This document shows positions 1-8,155 of a stretch of 64,000 nucleotides of DNA, in pieces (position 1 is the first letter of the stretch; each line of letters starts with the position of its first letter). Both the position numbers and the translations under genes were made by a program. This DNA comes from [Mycobacterium] vasticus (lineage in GTDB: Bacteria; Actinomycetota; Actinomycetes; Mycobacteriales; Mycobacteriaceae): NCBI RefSeq assembly GCF_020181595.1, contig NZ_CP084028.1:1067893-1131892 (forward strand). Reading direction: 5' to 3'. The notes under the pieces are model-generated. The model ran no database searches. It had not been told where the DNA came from and was given only the letters and a program-made list of their open reading frames with translations.

Positions 1-606
1 GGACACACCGGCGCCGATGTGGTGATCGGTCACGACTGGGGCGCCCTGGCGGCCACCGGGCTGGCCGCGCTGCCGGACAGTCCGTTCACCAAGGCGGTGA
101 TGATGTCGGTTCCGCCGCCCGCGGCGCTGCGCCAGGCCGGGCTCGCGGTGACCGGGCAATTGCCGGCGCAGCTGATGCGCAGCTGGTACATCGGCTATTT
201 CCAGCTGCCGTGGCTGCCGGAGCGGTCCGCGTCCTGGGTGCTGCCGCGGCTGTGGCGGCGGTGGTCGCCGGGCTATGACGCCGAGGAGGACCTGCGTCAC
301 GTTGACGCCGCCATCGGGACGCCGGAGAGCTGGCGCGCGGCACTCGGGCCCTACCGGGCGCTGCGCAAGGTCCGGGTGCCGCCCCGCTACGCCGAGCTGC
401 ACAAGCACTGGCTGCAACTTCCGCAACTGCCGAGCCTGTACCTGCACGGGCGCAACGACGGCTGCATGACCGCGGGGTTCGCCCAGTGGGTGGTCCCGGC
501 GCTGCCCGACGGCAGCGCGGTGGCCGTGATCGAAAACGCGGGGCATTTCCTGCAACTCGAGCAGCCCGACGAGGTGGCCGATCAGGTACTGCACTTCATG
601 AATTGA
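1..606 (+). CDS. alpha/beta hydrolase, epoxide-hydrolase-like (5' end missing)
   Basis: The reading frame is open from the first base, so the N-terminus lies outside the window; 201 residues are visible. It begins inside the nucleophile elbow G-H-D-W-G-A, where the Asp is the usual nucleophile of epoxide hydrolases and haloalkane dehalogenases. The C-terminus has the catalytic-His segment AGHFLQLEQPDEVADQVLHF. The middle would be the cap domain. The stop is 8 bp before the next gene, so the two are probably co-transcribed. The EphA-F type is more likely than dehalogenase because of the HDWG signature; the substrate cannot be inferred. Confidence 0.8.
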   Translation, partial: GHTGADVVIGHDWGALAATGLAALPDSPFTKAVMMSVPPPAALRQAGLAVTGQLPAQLMRSWYIGYFQLPWLPERSASWVLPRLWRRWSPGYDAEEDLRHVDAAIGTPESWRAALGPYRALRKVRVPPRYAELHKHWLQLPQLPSLYLHGRNDGCMTAGFAQWVVPALPDGSAVAVIENAGHFLQLEQPDEVADQVLHFMN

Positions 607-614
607 GGTCGGCG

Positions 615-1853
615 ATGCGTGGAAACCCGATGGCCGCCGTCGACGCGCAGTTCTACTGGATGTCGGAGAAGGTTCCCAGCGACCAGTTCCTGCTGTACGC
701 CTTCGCCGGCGTGCCCGCCGATCTCGAGGCCGCGGCTGCCGAGGTGCTCGACCGCGCCAGGCTGATCCCGGATCTGACCATGCGGGTCGAAGACGCCGGC
801 GAGTTGCGCTACCCGCGGTGGGTGCCGTCGTCGGATCACCTCGGCGTCACCGTGCATCGGGCGCCCGGTGACCGCTGGGCCGGCTGCCTGGACGAGGTCG
901 TGCGCCTGGCCGACGACCAACTCGACGTCCGGGTGGCGCCATGGAAGTTGCACTTGTTCGCCCCGGTGGACGGCATTCCCGGGCACCGCGGCGCCGGGAC
1001 GGTCGCGGTGCTGCAGGCCGCGCACGCTCTTGCCGACGGTGCGCGGGCCTCGGCGCTGGCTGCCTGGCTGTTCGGCCGGCCGACGCCGGTGCCGGCGGTG
1101 CAGTGGCCACACCGTGGATGTCTACCGTTGCGCGCCGTGGTCGCCGCCCGTGCGCACCGCAGCCGGGTCGCCGACACCCGGGCAGGCCTGCTGCCGCCGC
1201 CGGTCGGGGAGCGGCCTTTGCTGGCCACCAACCACCGGCCGGCCGGGGCCCGCGCGGTGCGCACCCTGATGCGCCGGCGCGCCGAGCTGGGCGGGCCCAC
1301 CGTCACCGTCGCGGTGCTCTCGGCGGTGGCGGAGGCGCTTGCGCGCTATCTCGACGAGCCGTGCGATGAGCTGGGTGCGGAGGTTCCGATGACTAAATCC
1401 GGTGTCCGGCAGGCTAATAACCACTTCGGCAACGTTCCGGTGGGCTTGTACCCACAGGCTGATCGGGCCACCCGGGCACGGCGGATAGCCGCCGATGTGG
1501 CCGGCGGCCGGTTGCGGGCCAACCATCCTGCGTCGCAGGCAGCCGACCGGGCGTTCGCCGCGACCCCGGCGGCGCTGCTGCGCTGGGGCGTCGGGAAGTT
1601 CGACCCGCACACCCGGCCGGCGCGGGTGACCGGCAACACCGTGGTGTCCAGCGTGTACCGCGGCGCAGCCGATCTGAGCTTCGGGGCGACGCCGGTGGTG
1701 CTGACGACGGGGTTCCCGGCTTTGTCGCCGGTTATGGGCTTGACCCACGGCGTGCACGGCATCGGGGGCACCGTGGCGATCAGCGTGCACGCGGCCTCGT
1801 CGGCGATCAGCGATATCGACGTCTATCTAGGCCTGCTGGACGCGGCATTGTAG
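615..1853 (+). CDS. WS/DGAT-like acyltransferase family protein
   Basis: 412 residues. The segment AHALADG near residue 135 matches the HHxxxDG acyl-transfer motif of the wax ester synthase/diacylglycerol acyltransferase fold, but the first His is replaced by Ala while the second His and the DG are kept. C-terminal segments NHFGNVPVGLYP and GNTVVSSVYRG resemble the WS/DGAT C-terminal domain. The protein is shorter than typical 450-480-residue enzymes. The ATG at 615 is chosen because longer frames overlap the hydrolase; the ATG at 630 is also possible. It may acylate lipids or be a divergent relative with another acceptor. Confidence 0.65.
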   Translation: MRGNPMAAVDAQFYWMSEKVPSDQFLLYAFAGVPADLEAAAAEVLDRARLIPDLTMRVEDAGELRYPRWVPSSDHLGVTVHRAPGDRWAGCLDEVVRLADDQLDVRVAPWKLHLFAPVDGIPGHRGAGTVAVLQAAHALADGARASALAAWLFGRPTPVPAVQWPHRGCLPLRAVVAARAHRSRVADTRAGLLPPPVGERPLLATNHRPAGARAVRTLMRRRAELGGPTVTVAVLSAVAEALARYLDEPCDELGAEVPMTKSGVRQANNHFGNVPVGLYPQADRATRARRIAADVAGGRLRANHPASQAADRAFAATPAALLRWGVGKFDPHTRPARVTGNTVVSSVYRGAADLSFGATPVVLTTGFPALSPVMGLTHGVHGIGGTVAISVHAASSAISDIDVYLGLLDAAL

Positions 1854-1863
1854 GTTGGGGCAC

Positions 1864-2394
1864 ATGGCTACTGCTGCTGATGTCGCATTGCTGATCCTGC
1901 GCCTGGTCCTGGGGCTGACTATGGCGGCGCACGGTTTGAACAAGTTCTTCGGCGGGGGCCGTATCCCCGGCACTGCGCGGTGGTTCGAGAGCATCGGGAT
2001 GAAGTACGGCAAGTTCCAGGCGGTGACGGCGGCAACAGCCGAAACCGCTGCCGGACTGGGACTGGCCATCGGCCTGTTCACCCCGATTGCCGCCGCCGGA
2101 TTCGTGGCGCTGATGGCGGTCGCGGTGTGGACCGTGCACCGGGCGAACGGTTTCTTCGTGCTCGGCAACGGCTGGGAGTACAACCTGGTGCTGGCCACCG
2201 GTGCCGTCGCGGTGGCGATGATCGGACCGGGCTACCTCAGTGCGGACCACCAGATCTTCTGCCACTGCTGGCAGAACGGCTGGAACGGCCTGGCGATCGC
2301 GCTGGGACTGGGCCTGGCCGGTGCGGTCGGCCAGCTGGCGCTGTTCTACCGCGCTCCGGCCAAGGCGGACGCGCCCGCACAATCTGACGGATAG
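1864..2394 (+). CDS. DoxX family membrane protein
   Basis: 176 residues with four hydrophobic segments and the DoxX-type N-terminus LRLVLGLTMAAHGLNKFFGG. Members of this family are small integral membrane proteins; in mycobacteria some have been linked to thiol and oxidative-stress complexes, but the function here is not evident. The ATG at 1864 is preferred over a TTG nine bases upstream. It lies 10 bp after the acyltransferase gene and 26 bp before an acyl-CoA dehydrogenase gene, suggesting one operon. Confidence 0.8.
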   Translation: MATAADVALLILRLVLGLTMAAHGLNKFFGGGRIPGTARWFESIGMKYGKFQAVTAATAETAAGLGLAIGLFTPIAAAGFVALMAVAVWTVHRANGFFVLGNGWEYNLVLATGAVAVAMIGPGYLSADHQIFCHCWQNGWNGLAIALGLGLAGAVGQLALFYRAPAKADAPAQSDG

Positions 2395-2420
2395 CGCGCG
2401 GCGCGGATACCATCCGGGGA

Positions 2421-3581
2421 ATGTCCCAACTGTTCCCCGATTACCGTCCGCTCTGGGAGACCGACCAGCACCGCGAACTGCGTAAGCACACCGCGGACTT
2501 CCTGCGCAAGGAATCGACGCCGCACCAGGAACGCTGGGTCGCCCAGCACGGGGTGGACCGCGAGTTCTGGAACAAGGCCGGCGACGCCGGGCTGTTGGGC
2601 CTGGACCTGCCCGAGGAGTTCGGGGGCGCCGGCGGCGACTACGCCATGCACTGCGTGGTGCAGGAAGAACTGGTCTACGCCCACGACCAGTGCTTCGGCT
2701 TCTCGGTGCATTCGCCGATCGTCGCGCACTACCTGTACGCCTACGGCAACGACGAGCAGCGCAAACGCTGGCTGCCCAAGGTCATCAGCGGCGAGGCCGT
2801 GCTGGCCATCGCGATGACCGAACCGGGCACCGGATCGGATCTGCAATCGGTGCGCACCACCGCGGTGCGCGACGGCGACCACTACGTCATCAACGGCTCG
2901 AAGACGTTCATCTCCAACGGAACTCACTGCGATCTGCTGGTGATCGTGGCCAAGACCGACCCGTCCCAGGGTGCCGCCGGGGTGTCGTTGATCGTCGCCG
3001 AGACCAACGACCTGCCCGGGTTCGAACGCGGCAGGGTGCTGGCCAAGATCGGCCAGCACGGCCAGGACACCCGGGAGCTGTTCTTCGCTGACATGCGGGT
3101 GCCGGTCGCCAACCTGCTCGGCGACAAAGAAGGCTTGGGCTTCTACCAGCTGATGGAACAGTTGGCCCGGGAGCGGCTGATCATCGGGACGCTGTGCGCG
3201 GCACTGGCTGAGGCGGCGGTACTGGAGGCCATCCGCTACTCGAAGGAACGCGAGGCGTTCGGCCGGCCCATCGGCAACTTCCAGCACACCAAATTCGTTC
3301 TGGCCGAATGCAAGACCGAGACGCTGGCGATCAAGACCCTGGTCGACTACGCGATCAGCCAGTACGTGGACGGCAAGAACGATCCGATGACCGCGTCGAT
3401 GGCCAAACTGTTCGCCGCCGAGAAATCCGACCAGGTGGTCGACAAGTGTCTGCAGATCTTCGGTGGCTACGGGTATATGGCCGAATATCCGATCGCGAAC
3501 ATGTACACCGGATCGCGGGTGAACCGGATCTACGGTGGCACCAGCGAGATCATGAAGGAGATCATCAGCCGGTCGCTGTGA
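2421..3581 (+). CDS. acyl-CoA dehydrogenase
   Basis: 386 residues, the standard length for this FAD enzyme, which introduces the alpha-beta double bond in an acyl-CoA. The FAD/substrate segment AMTEPGTGSDLQSVRTTA is at about residues 131-148, the RERLIIG helix near 252, and QIFGGYGYMAEYP near 348. The catalytic base is Glu376 in YGGTSEIMKEI, the position seen in short/medium-chain enzymes. The ATG is in good context after a 26-bp gap from the DoxX gene. Chain-length preference cannot be read from sequence. It belongs to the fadE group; the individual number is not assigned. Confidence 0.92.
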   Translation: MSQLFPDYRPLWETDQHRELRKHTADFLRKESTPHQERWVAQHGVDREFWNKAGDAGLLGLDLPEEFGGAGGDYAMHCVVQEELVYAHDQCFGFSVHSPIVAHYLYAYGNDEQRKRWLPKVISGEAVLAIAMTEPGTGSDLQSVRTTAVRDGDHYVINGSKTFISNGTHCDLLVIVAKTDPSQGAAGVSLIVAETNDLPGFERGRVLAKIGQHGQDTRELFFADMRVPVANLLGDKEGLGFYQLMEQLARERLIIGTLCAALAEAAVLEAIRYSKEREAFGRPIGNFQHTKFVLAECKTETLAIKTLVDYAISQYVDGKNDPMTASMAKLFAAEKSDQVVDKCLQIFGGYGYMAEYPIANMYTGSRVNRIYGGTSEIMKEIISRSL

Positions 3582-3600
3582 TCGGTTCCACCGCGCAAAT

Positions 3601-3616
3601 CTAGAACACGTTCTAG
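3601..3616. promoter_or_regulatory. KstR-type operator
   Basis: The 16-mer CTAGAACACGTTCTAG is an inverted repeat of CTAGAAC around two central bases. Its inner 14 bases (3602-3615) fit the known KstR consensus TnnAACnnGTTnnA at every fixed position. KstR is the TetR repressor of the mycobacterial cholesterol regulon. A -10-like TAGTCT (3614-3619) overlaps the operator and lies 7 nt before the ATG at 3627, which would give a leaderless transcript. Confidence 0.82.
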
Positions 3617-3626
3617 TCTTGTGGTC

Positions 3627-5363
3627 ATGGGCTTTCTCAAGCAGGACACCCCGCAGATCGACTTCGCGGAATGGAGCAAAGGCACACGGGCGGAGAAGAT
3701 CGTCCCGATGGCCCGGCACTGGGCCGAGGTCGGCTTCGGCACGCCGGTGCTGCTGCACCTGTTCTACGTCGTCAAGATCGGCCTGTACATCCTGGGCGCG
3801 TGGTTGATCGCGCTGAGTACCGCCGGTATTGCTGGCTTCACCAACGTCGCACACTGGTACGCCGAGCCGATCGTGTTCGAGAAGGTCGTGCTCTACACCA
3901 TGTTGTTCGAAGTGGTCGGGCTGGGCTGCGGGTTCGGGCCGCTGAACAACCGGTTCTTCCCGCCACTGGGATCGATCCTGTACTGGTTGCGGCCCAACAC
4001 CATTCGGCTGCCACCGTGGCCGGGCCGGATACCGCTGACCAAGGGCGATCGGCGCACGCCGTTCGATGCGCTGCTGTACGGGGCGCTGCTGGTGCTGTTG
4101 GTCATCGCGCTGTTCTCCGACGGCACCGGGCCGGTCGCCGAACTGGGGACGACGGTCGGGGTGCTACCGATCTGGCAGATCTGGGCGGTGCTGGGTGTGC
4201 TGGCGGTGCTGGGGCTGCGCGACAAGGTCATCTTCCTGGCCGCCCGCGGAGAGGTGTACGGCTCCTTCACCGTCGCATTCCTGTTCGCCGGCTACGGAGT
4301 GGACATGATCGTGGCCGCCAAGCTGATATGCCTGGTCATCTGGCTGGGCGCGGCGGTGTCCAAACTCAACCGGCATTTCCCGTTCGTCATCTCCACGATG
4401 ATGAGCAACAACCCGGTGTTTCGGCCACGGTTCATCAAGCGCAGGTTCTTCGAGCACTTCCCGGACGATCTGCGCCCGGGCTGGCCGTCGCGCTGGCTCG
4501 CGCACTTCAGCACGCTGGTCGAGGGAGTGGTGCCGCTGGTGCTGTTCTTCAGCCACGGTGGGTGGCCTACCGTGATCGCCGCGTTCATCATGCTGTGCTT
4601 CCACTTCGGCATCCTGTCGTCGATTCCGATGGGTGTGCCGCTGGAATGGAACGTCTTCATGATGTTCTCCGTGCTGGCACTGTTCGTCGGCCATGCCGGG
4701 GTCGGGTTGGGTGATCTGACGACGCCGTTGCCGATCGCGCTGCTCGTGGTCGTCGCCGGAACCGTCGTTCTCGGAAACCTGTTCCCACGCAAGGTGTCTT
4801 TCCTGCCGGGCATGCGCTACTACGCCGGTAACTGGGATACCACGCTGTGGTGCATCAAGCCGTCCGCCGACGCCAAGATCGCCCGTAACATCGTGGCGAT
4901 CTCCAGCATGCCCGCCGCACAGCTGGAGAAGTTCTACGGCAGCGCCGAAGCCGCGCAGATCCCGATGTACATGGGATATGCGTTCCGTGCCTTCAACACC
5001 CACGGTCGGGCGCTGTTCACGTTGGCGCACCGTGCAATGGCCGATCAGAACGAGGACGACTTCGTCCTCACCGACGGCGAACGGATCACCAGCACGGCGA
5101 TCGGCTGGAATTTCGGTGACGGACACTTCAGCAACGAACAGCTGATCGCCGCTCTGCACAAGCGCTGTCGGTTCGAGCCGGGGGAGGTGCGGGTGGTGAT
5201 CCTGGACGCCCAGCCCATCCACCGTCAGACCCAGCGCTACCGGCTGGTGGACGCCGCCACCGGGGAGTTCGAGCACGGTTACGTCAACGTGGCGGACATG
5301 GTCTCGCGCCAGCCGTGGGACGACGACGTGCCGGTACACGTCGACGACGGCGCCACAGTGTGA
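3627..5363 (+). CDS. DUF3556-type integral membrane protein
   Basis: 578 residues with roughly eight to ten hydrophobic segments between residues 40 and 390 and a soluble C-terminal half (from about 400). The N-terminus, MGFLKQDTPQIDFAEWSKG, is the one I associate with the mycobacterial DUF3556 membrane family; no catalytic motif is recognised. ATG 3627 is chosen over GTG 3621 because the KstR-type operator and a -10 element immediately precede it. The operator suggests expression during sterol catabolism, which would be the main clue to its role. It is separated from the FadE gene by only 45 bp but is probably transcribed from its own promoter. Confidence 0.75.
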   Translation: MGFLKQDTPQIDFAEWSKGTRAEKIVPMARHWAEVGFGTPVLLHLFYVVKIGLYILGAWLIALSTAGIAGFTNVAHWYAEPIVFEKVVLYTMLFEVVGLGCGFGPLNNRFFPPLGSILYWLRPNTIRLPPWPGRIPLTKGDRRTPFDALLYGALLVLLVIALFSDGTGPVAELGTTVGVLPIWQIWAVLGVLAVLGLRDKVIFLAARGEVYGSFTVAFLFAGYGVDMIVAAKLICLVIWLGAAVSKLNRHFPFVISTMMSNNPVFRPRFIKRRFFEHFPDDLRPGWPSRWLAHFSTLVEGVVPLVLFFSHGGWPTVIAAFIMLCFHFGILSSIPMGVPLEWNVFMMFSVLALFVGHAGVGLGDLTTPLPIALLVVVAGTVVLGNLFPRKVSFLPGMRYYAGNWDTTLWCIKPSADAKIARNIVAISSMPAAQLEKFYGSAEAAQIPMYMGYAFRAFNTHGRALFTLAHRAMADQNEDDFVLTDGERITSTAIGWNFGDGHFSNEQLIAALHKRCRFEPGEVRVVILDAQPIHRQTQRYRLVDAATGEFEHGYVNVADMVSRQPWDDDVPVHVDDGATV

Positions 5364-5371
5364 TCCAGATC

Positions 5372-5386
5372 ACTGGTACAACCAGT
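5372..5386. promoter_or_regulatory. FadR/GntR-type operator
   Basis: ACTGGTACAACCAGT is a perfect 6+6 inverted repeat with a 3-nt centre and contains TGGTnnnACCA, the core recognised by FadR-subfamily GntR proteins. It lies 35 bp upstream of the FadR-type gene at 5422, so autoregulation is likely. Confidence 0.6.
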
Positions 5387-5421
5387 TGACCAGTCGGGTC
5401 CAGTGCCTGACCATATAGCCC

Positions 5422-6138
5422 ATGGATCTTGCCCCGATCGCCCGCACCGCGATCTCCGACACGATCTTCGTGCGCCTGGTCGAGGAGATCCTGACCGGTC
5501 GCTTGGCGGCCGGTGAACCACTCCCGTCCGAACGCGAACTGTCACTGACGCTGCAGGTCAACCGGCATGCGGTGCGCGAAGCACTCAAACGCCTGCAGCA
5601 GGCCGGACTGGTTCGGATCAGCCACGGCGGTAAGACCCGGGTGCTGGACTGGCGGACCAGTGCCGGCCTGGACGCCCTGACCGGGCTGGCCGTCGCCGGA
5701 GTGATCCCGGCACGCCAGATCATCGGCGACGTCGCGGTGATGCGGCGCTCGATCGCCGCGGACGCCGCGCGACTGTGCGCCCGGCGCGCCTCACCGGAGC
5801 AGCGCGCCGCGATCACCGCCGCCGCCGCGGCCTACCCGGTCTCCGGGGAACTGGACCTGGTGATCGACGCCGATCTGACATTCTGGATCGCGGTCATCGA
5901 CGGCTCGGCCAACATCGCCTACCGGCTGGCGCTCAACACCCTGGTCGCCGCCTACGACGAGATCGGGCGCGATGCCATCTACGCGCTGGGGGCCGCCGAA
6001 TTCGCCGACCGCAGCGCACATATCGACCTGGCCGCCGCGATAGCGGCCGCCGACGCGGACCGGGCATATCGCCTCGCCGAAGATCTGCTGACCCGATTCG
6101 TCACGGCCTGCCAGGCCGGCACGCAGGGGGAGGGATAG
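5422..6138 (+). CDS. FadR-subfamily GntR transcriptional regulator
   Basis: 238 residues. An N-terminal winged helix (about residues 10-75) contains the GntR signature LPSERELSLTLQVNRHAVREALKRLQQAGLV, and the rest is an all-helical FCD ligand-binding domain. A TGGT-ACA-ACCA palindrome lies just upstream. The gene is 4 bp from the following sterol-desaturase-family gene, so the regulator probably controls that oxygenase and itself. Effectors of this subfamily are often acyl-CoAs or organic acids; none can be assigned here. Confidence 0.85.
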   Translation: MDLAPIARTAISDTIFVRLVEEILTGRLAAGEPLPSERELSLTLQVNRHAVREALKRLQQAGLVRISHGGKTRVLDWRTSAGLDALTGLAVAGVIPARQIIGDVAVMRRSIAADAARLCARRASPEQRAAITAAAAAYPVSGELDLVIDADLTFWIAVIDGSANIAYRLALNTLVAAYDEIGRDAIYALGAAEFADRSAHIDLAAAIAAADADRAYRLAEDLLTRFVTACQAGTQGEG

Positions 6139-6142
6139 CGGC

Positions 6143-6970
6143 ATGTTCGACCTCATCGCACACGCGATTCCGGTGTTCATCCTCTGCCTGGTCTTGGAAG
6201 CGGTGTCGTTCGCGGTGCTGCCCGACGACGAGGAGCGCGGCTACGAATTGCGCGACACCCGAACCAGTCTCACCATGGGCATCGGTAATGTGATCATCAA
6301 CATCGGCTGGAAACTGGTGGTGCTGGCCGCCTACGGCGTCGCCTACATGCTGGCGCCGGTCCACCTGCCGGCGAGCAATCCGCTGACCTGGATCGCGTTG
6401 TTCGTCGCCGACGACTTCGCCTACTACTGGTATCACCGCACCCACCACACCATTCGGGTGTTCTGGGCCAGTCATGTGGTGCACCACTCCAGCCAGCACT
6501 ACAACCTGTCCACCGCGCTGCGCCAGACCTGGACTCCGTTCACCGCGGTCCCGTTCTGGATCCTGCTGGGCTTCGCCGGATTCGCCCCGTGGATGATCCT
6601 GCTGCAGCAGTCCATCAGCCTGCTCTATCAGTTCTTCATCCACACCGAGCGGGTCGGGAAGCTCTGGCGGCCTATCGAATTCGTTTTCAACACCCCGTCG
6701 CACCACCGGGTGCACCACGGGTCGAACCCGCAGTACCTCGACACCAACTACGGCGGCATCCTCATCGTGTGGGACCGGTTGTTCGGCACCTTCGAGCCGG
6801 AGCGTGAGCCGGTCGTCTACGGGCTGACCAAGAACATCGAGACCTTCAATCCGGTGCGGGTGGCCACCCACGAGTACGTCTCGATCTGGCGTGACGTCAA
6901 GGGCGCCCGCAGCCGGCAAGCGTTGTGGGGGCACCTGTTTCGCGGCCCCGGCTGGGAGCCGGCCGGCTAG
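6143..6970 (+). CDS. sterol desaturase / fatty acid hydroxylase superfamily protein
   Basis: 275 residues, several transmembrane segments, and the three histidine clusters of the integral-membrane di-iron oxygenases: HRTHH (near residue 101), HVVHHSSQH (near 113) and HHRVHH (near 190). Family members hydroxylate or desaturate sterols and fatty acyl chains. It is translationally close to the GntR regulator before it. Its last 4 bp overlap the end of a convergent crotonase gene, the two stop codons sharing bases. Substrate unknown; context is lipid catabolism. Confidence 0.87.
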   Translation: MFDLIAHAIPVFILCLVLEAVSFAVLPDDEERGYELRDTRTSLTMGIGNVIINIGWKLVVLAAYGVAYMLAPVHLPASNPLTWIALFVADDFAYYWYHRTHHTIRVFWASHVVHHSSQHYNLSTALRQTWTPFTAVPFWILLGFAGFAPWMILLQQSISLLYQFFIHTERVGKLWRPIEFVFNTPSHHRVHHGSNPQYLDTNYGGILIVWDRLFGTFEPEREPVVYGLTKNIETFNPVRVATHEYVSIWRDVKGARSRQALWGHLFRGPGWEPAG

Positions 6971-7845
6971 GTGCGCGGCACCCACTCGTCGTAGAACGGC
7001 GGCATCGCCGAAGCCCGCGAGGTGAACTGCGCCTCGCGCTTGTCCAGGAACGCCCGCACCCCGTCGGCCCCGTCGCCGATGCTCGTGTAGAACATCGCCA
7101 GCGAGTCCACCCGGTGCGCGTCCACCGGGTCGGGCTGCGCGGAGTTGCGGTAGAGCATCTGGCGGATCAGTGCGAAAGACACCGGCGAGCGGCCCTTGGT
7201 CCAGGCGTCGGCCAGTGCCCGTGCGTCGGCCAGCAGGGTCTCCGGCGCGTGCAGCGACTGGGCGATCCCGCATTCCCTCGCAGCCTCGGCGTCGAGGATG
7301 TCGGCGCGGTAGAGCAGATCCAAAGCCGTTGGCAGTCCTACGATCCGGGGCAGGAACCACGTCGAGCAGGCCTCCGGGGTGATGCCCAGTTTGCCGAACA
7401 CCAGCCCGAACCGCGCCTTGGTGGAGAACAGCCGGGCATCCATCGCCAGCATCATGGTGGCGCCGATCCCGACCGCAGCACCGTTGACCGCGGCGATCAC
7501 CGGCTTGCGGCAGTTGTAGATCGCCAGGGTCACCCGCCCGCCGGTGTCACGCACCCGGGCCAGCTCCGGATCGGCCAGGTCGGCCATGTCGGCCAGCGCC
7601 GGCGACTTGGACTCGTCGAGCCCGAACACGTTGCCGTCACTCGACAGGTCCATCCCGGCGCAGAACGCCCGCCCGGAGCCGGTGACGATCACCGCGCGGA
7701 CGTCGTCGTCGTCGTTGACCTCGACGAAGGTGCGCTCCAACTCCTCGGCCATCTCGACGGTGAAGGCGTTGAGGTTGTCCGGCCGGTCCAGATAGAGGGT
7801 GAGGATGCCGTCTTCGACGTCGTGGCGCAGCGTGTTGAAGGTCAT
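6967..7845 (-). CDS. enoyl-CoA hydratase/isomerase (crotonase) family protein
   Basis: 292 residues. It shows the crotonase oxyanion-hole regions GRAFCAGMDLSS and NGAAVGIGATMMLAMDARL and the downstream FGKLGITPEACSTWFLPRIVG segment. In the latter the Glu of PEACS aligns with a catalytic acid position, while the first acid position seems altered. The ATG at 7845 is used; a longer start at 7869 is possible. The family covers hydratases, isomerases and hydrolases acting on CoA thioesters. Convergent with the oxygenase gene at 6143. Confidence 0.87.
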   Translation of the reverse strand: MTFNTLRHDVEDGILTLYLDRPDNLNAFTVEMAEELERTFVEVNDDDDVRAVIVTGSGRAFCAGMDLSSDGNVFGLDESKSPALADMADLADPELARVRDTGGRVTLAIYNCRKPVIAAVNGAAVGIGATMMLAMDARLFSTKARFGLVFGKLGITPEACSTWFLPRIVGLPTALDLLYRADILDAEAARECGIAQSLHAPETLLADARALADAWTKGRSPVSFALIRQMLYRNSAQPDPVDAHRVDSLAMFYTSIGDGADGVRAFLDKREAQFTSRASAMPPFYDEWVPRT

Positions 7846-8109
7846 CTCTCCGAGGCTAGTTGCACCCATCTGATCAGTGCGCCTCGGGACCGGGGCACCG
7901 AGGCCGGGCGGGGTTCATGTGCGCGGCGCCCAATAGGTGAGTATCTCGGCGAAGGTATCGAATGCCGGTTTCGAAACACCGGGGACAGCTGCAGGACCTT
8001 GTATGCCTCTTCGCGGGCGTGCTCGGCTCCGCGATCGGTGTTGGGCGGTACTGATTCCAGTGCAATGGTGTTCAACGGCACCAGGGGACTGCGATCTCAT
8101 TCGAACAGG
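7846..8109. other. intergenic stretch without a convincing gene
   Basis: About 260 bp between the crotonase start and the metE terminator. Several short frames exist on the minus strand but none has a ribosome site or a recognised motif, and coding resemblance jumps between frames, as in a decayed gene. The crotonase promoter should lie here, but no clear -35/-10 pair was seen. Confidence 0.4.
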
Positions 8110-8147
8110 CATGTTGCGCCCCAGAAACAGTTCTGGGGCGCAACATG
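8110..8147 (-). terminator. metE hairpin terminator
   Basis: A perfect 17-bp inverted repeat with a 4-nt loop (ACAG): arms 8110-8126 and 8131-8147, core GCGCCCCAGAA. It starts 8 bp past the metE stop codon in the direction of transcription. There is no T-tract, as is common for mycobacterial terminators. Confidence 0.8.
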
Positions 8148-8155
8148 TCAGGCGG

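Noticed and set aside
5386..5417. TTGACC with CATATA as a promoter for the GntR gene
   Set aside because: Spacing of 20 nt and the -10 only 5 nt before the ATG; not convincing.
7842..8081. Short minus-strand frames in the crotonase-metE gap
   Set aside because: No start context or family motif; coding resemblance is split between frames, so not called a gene.
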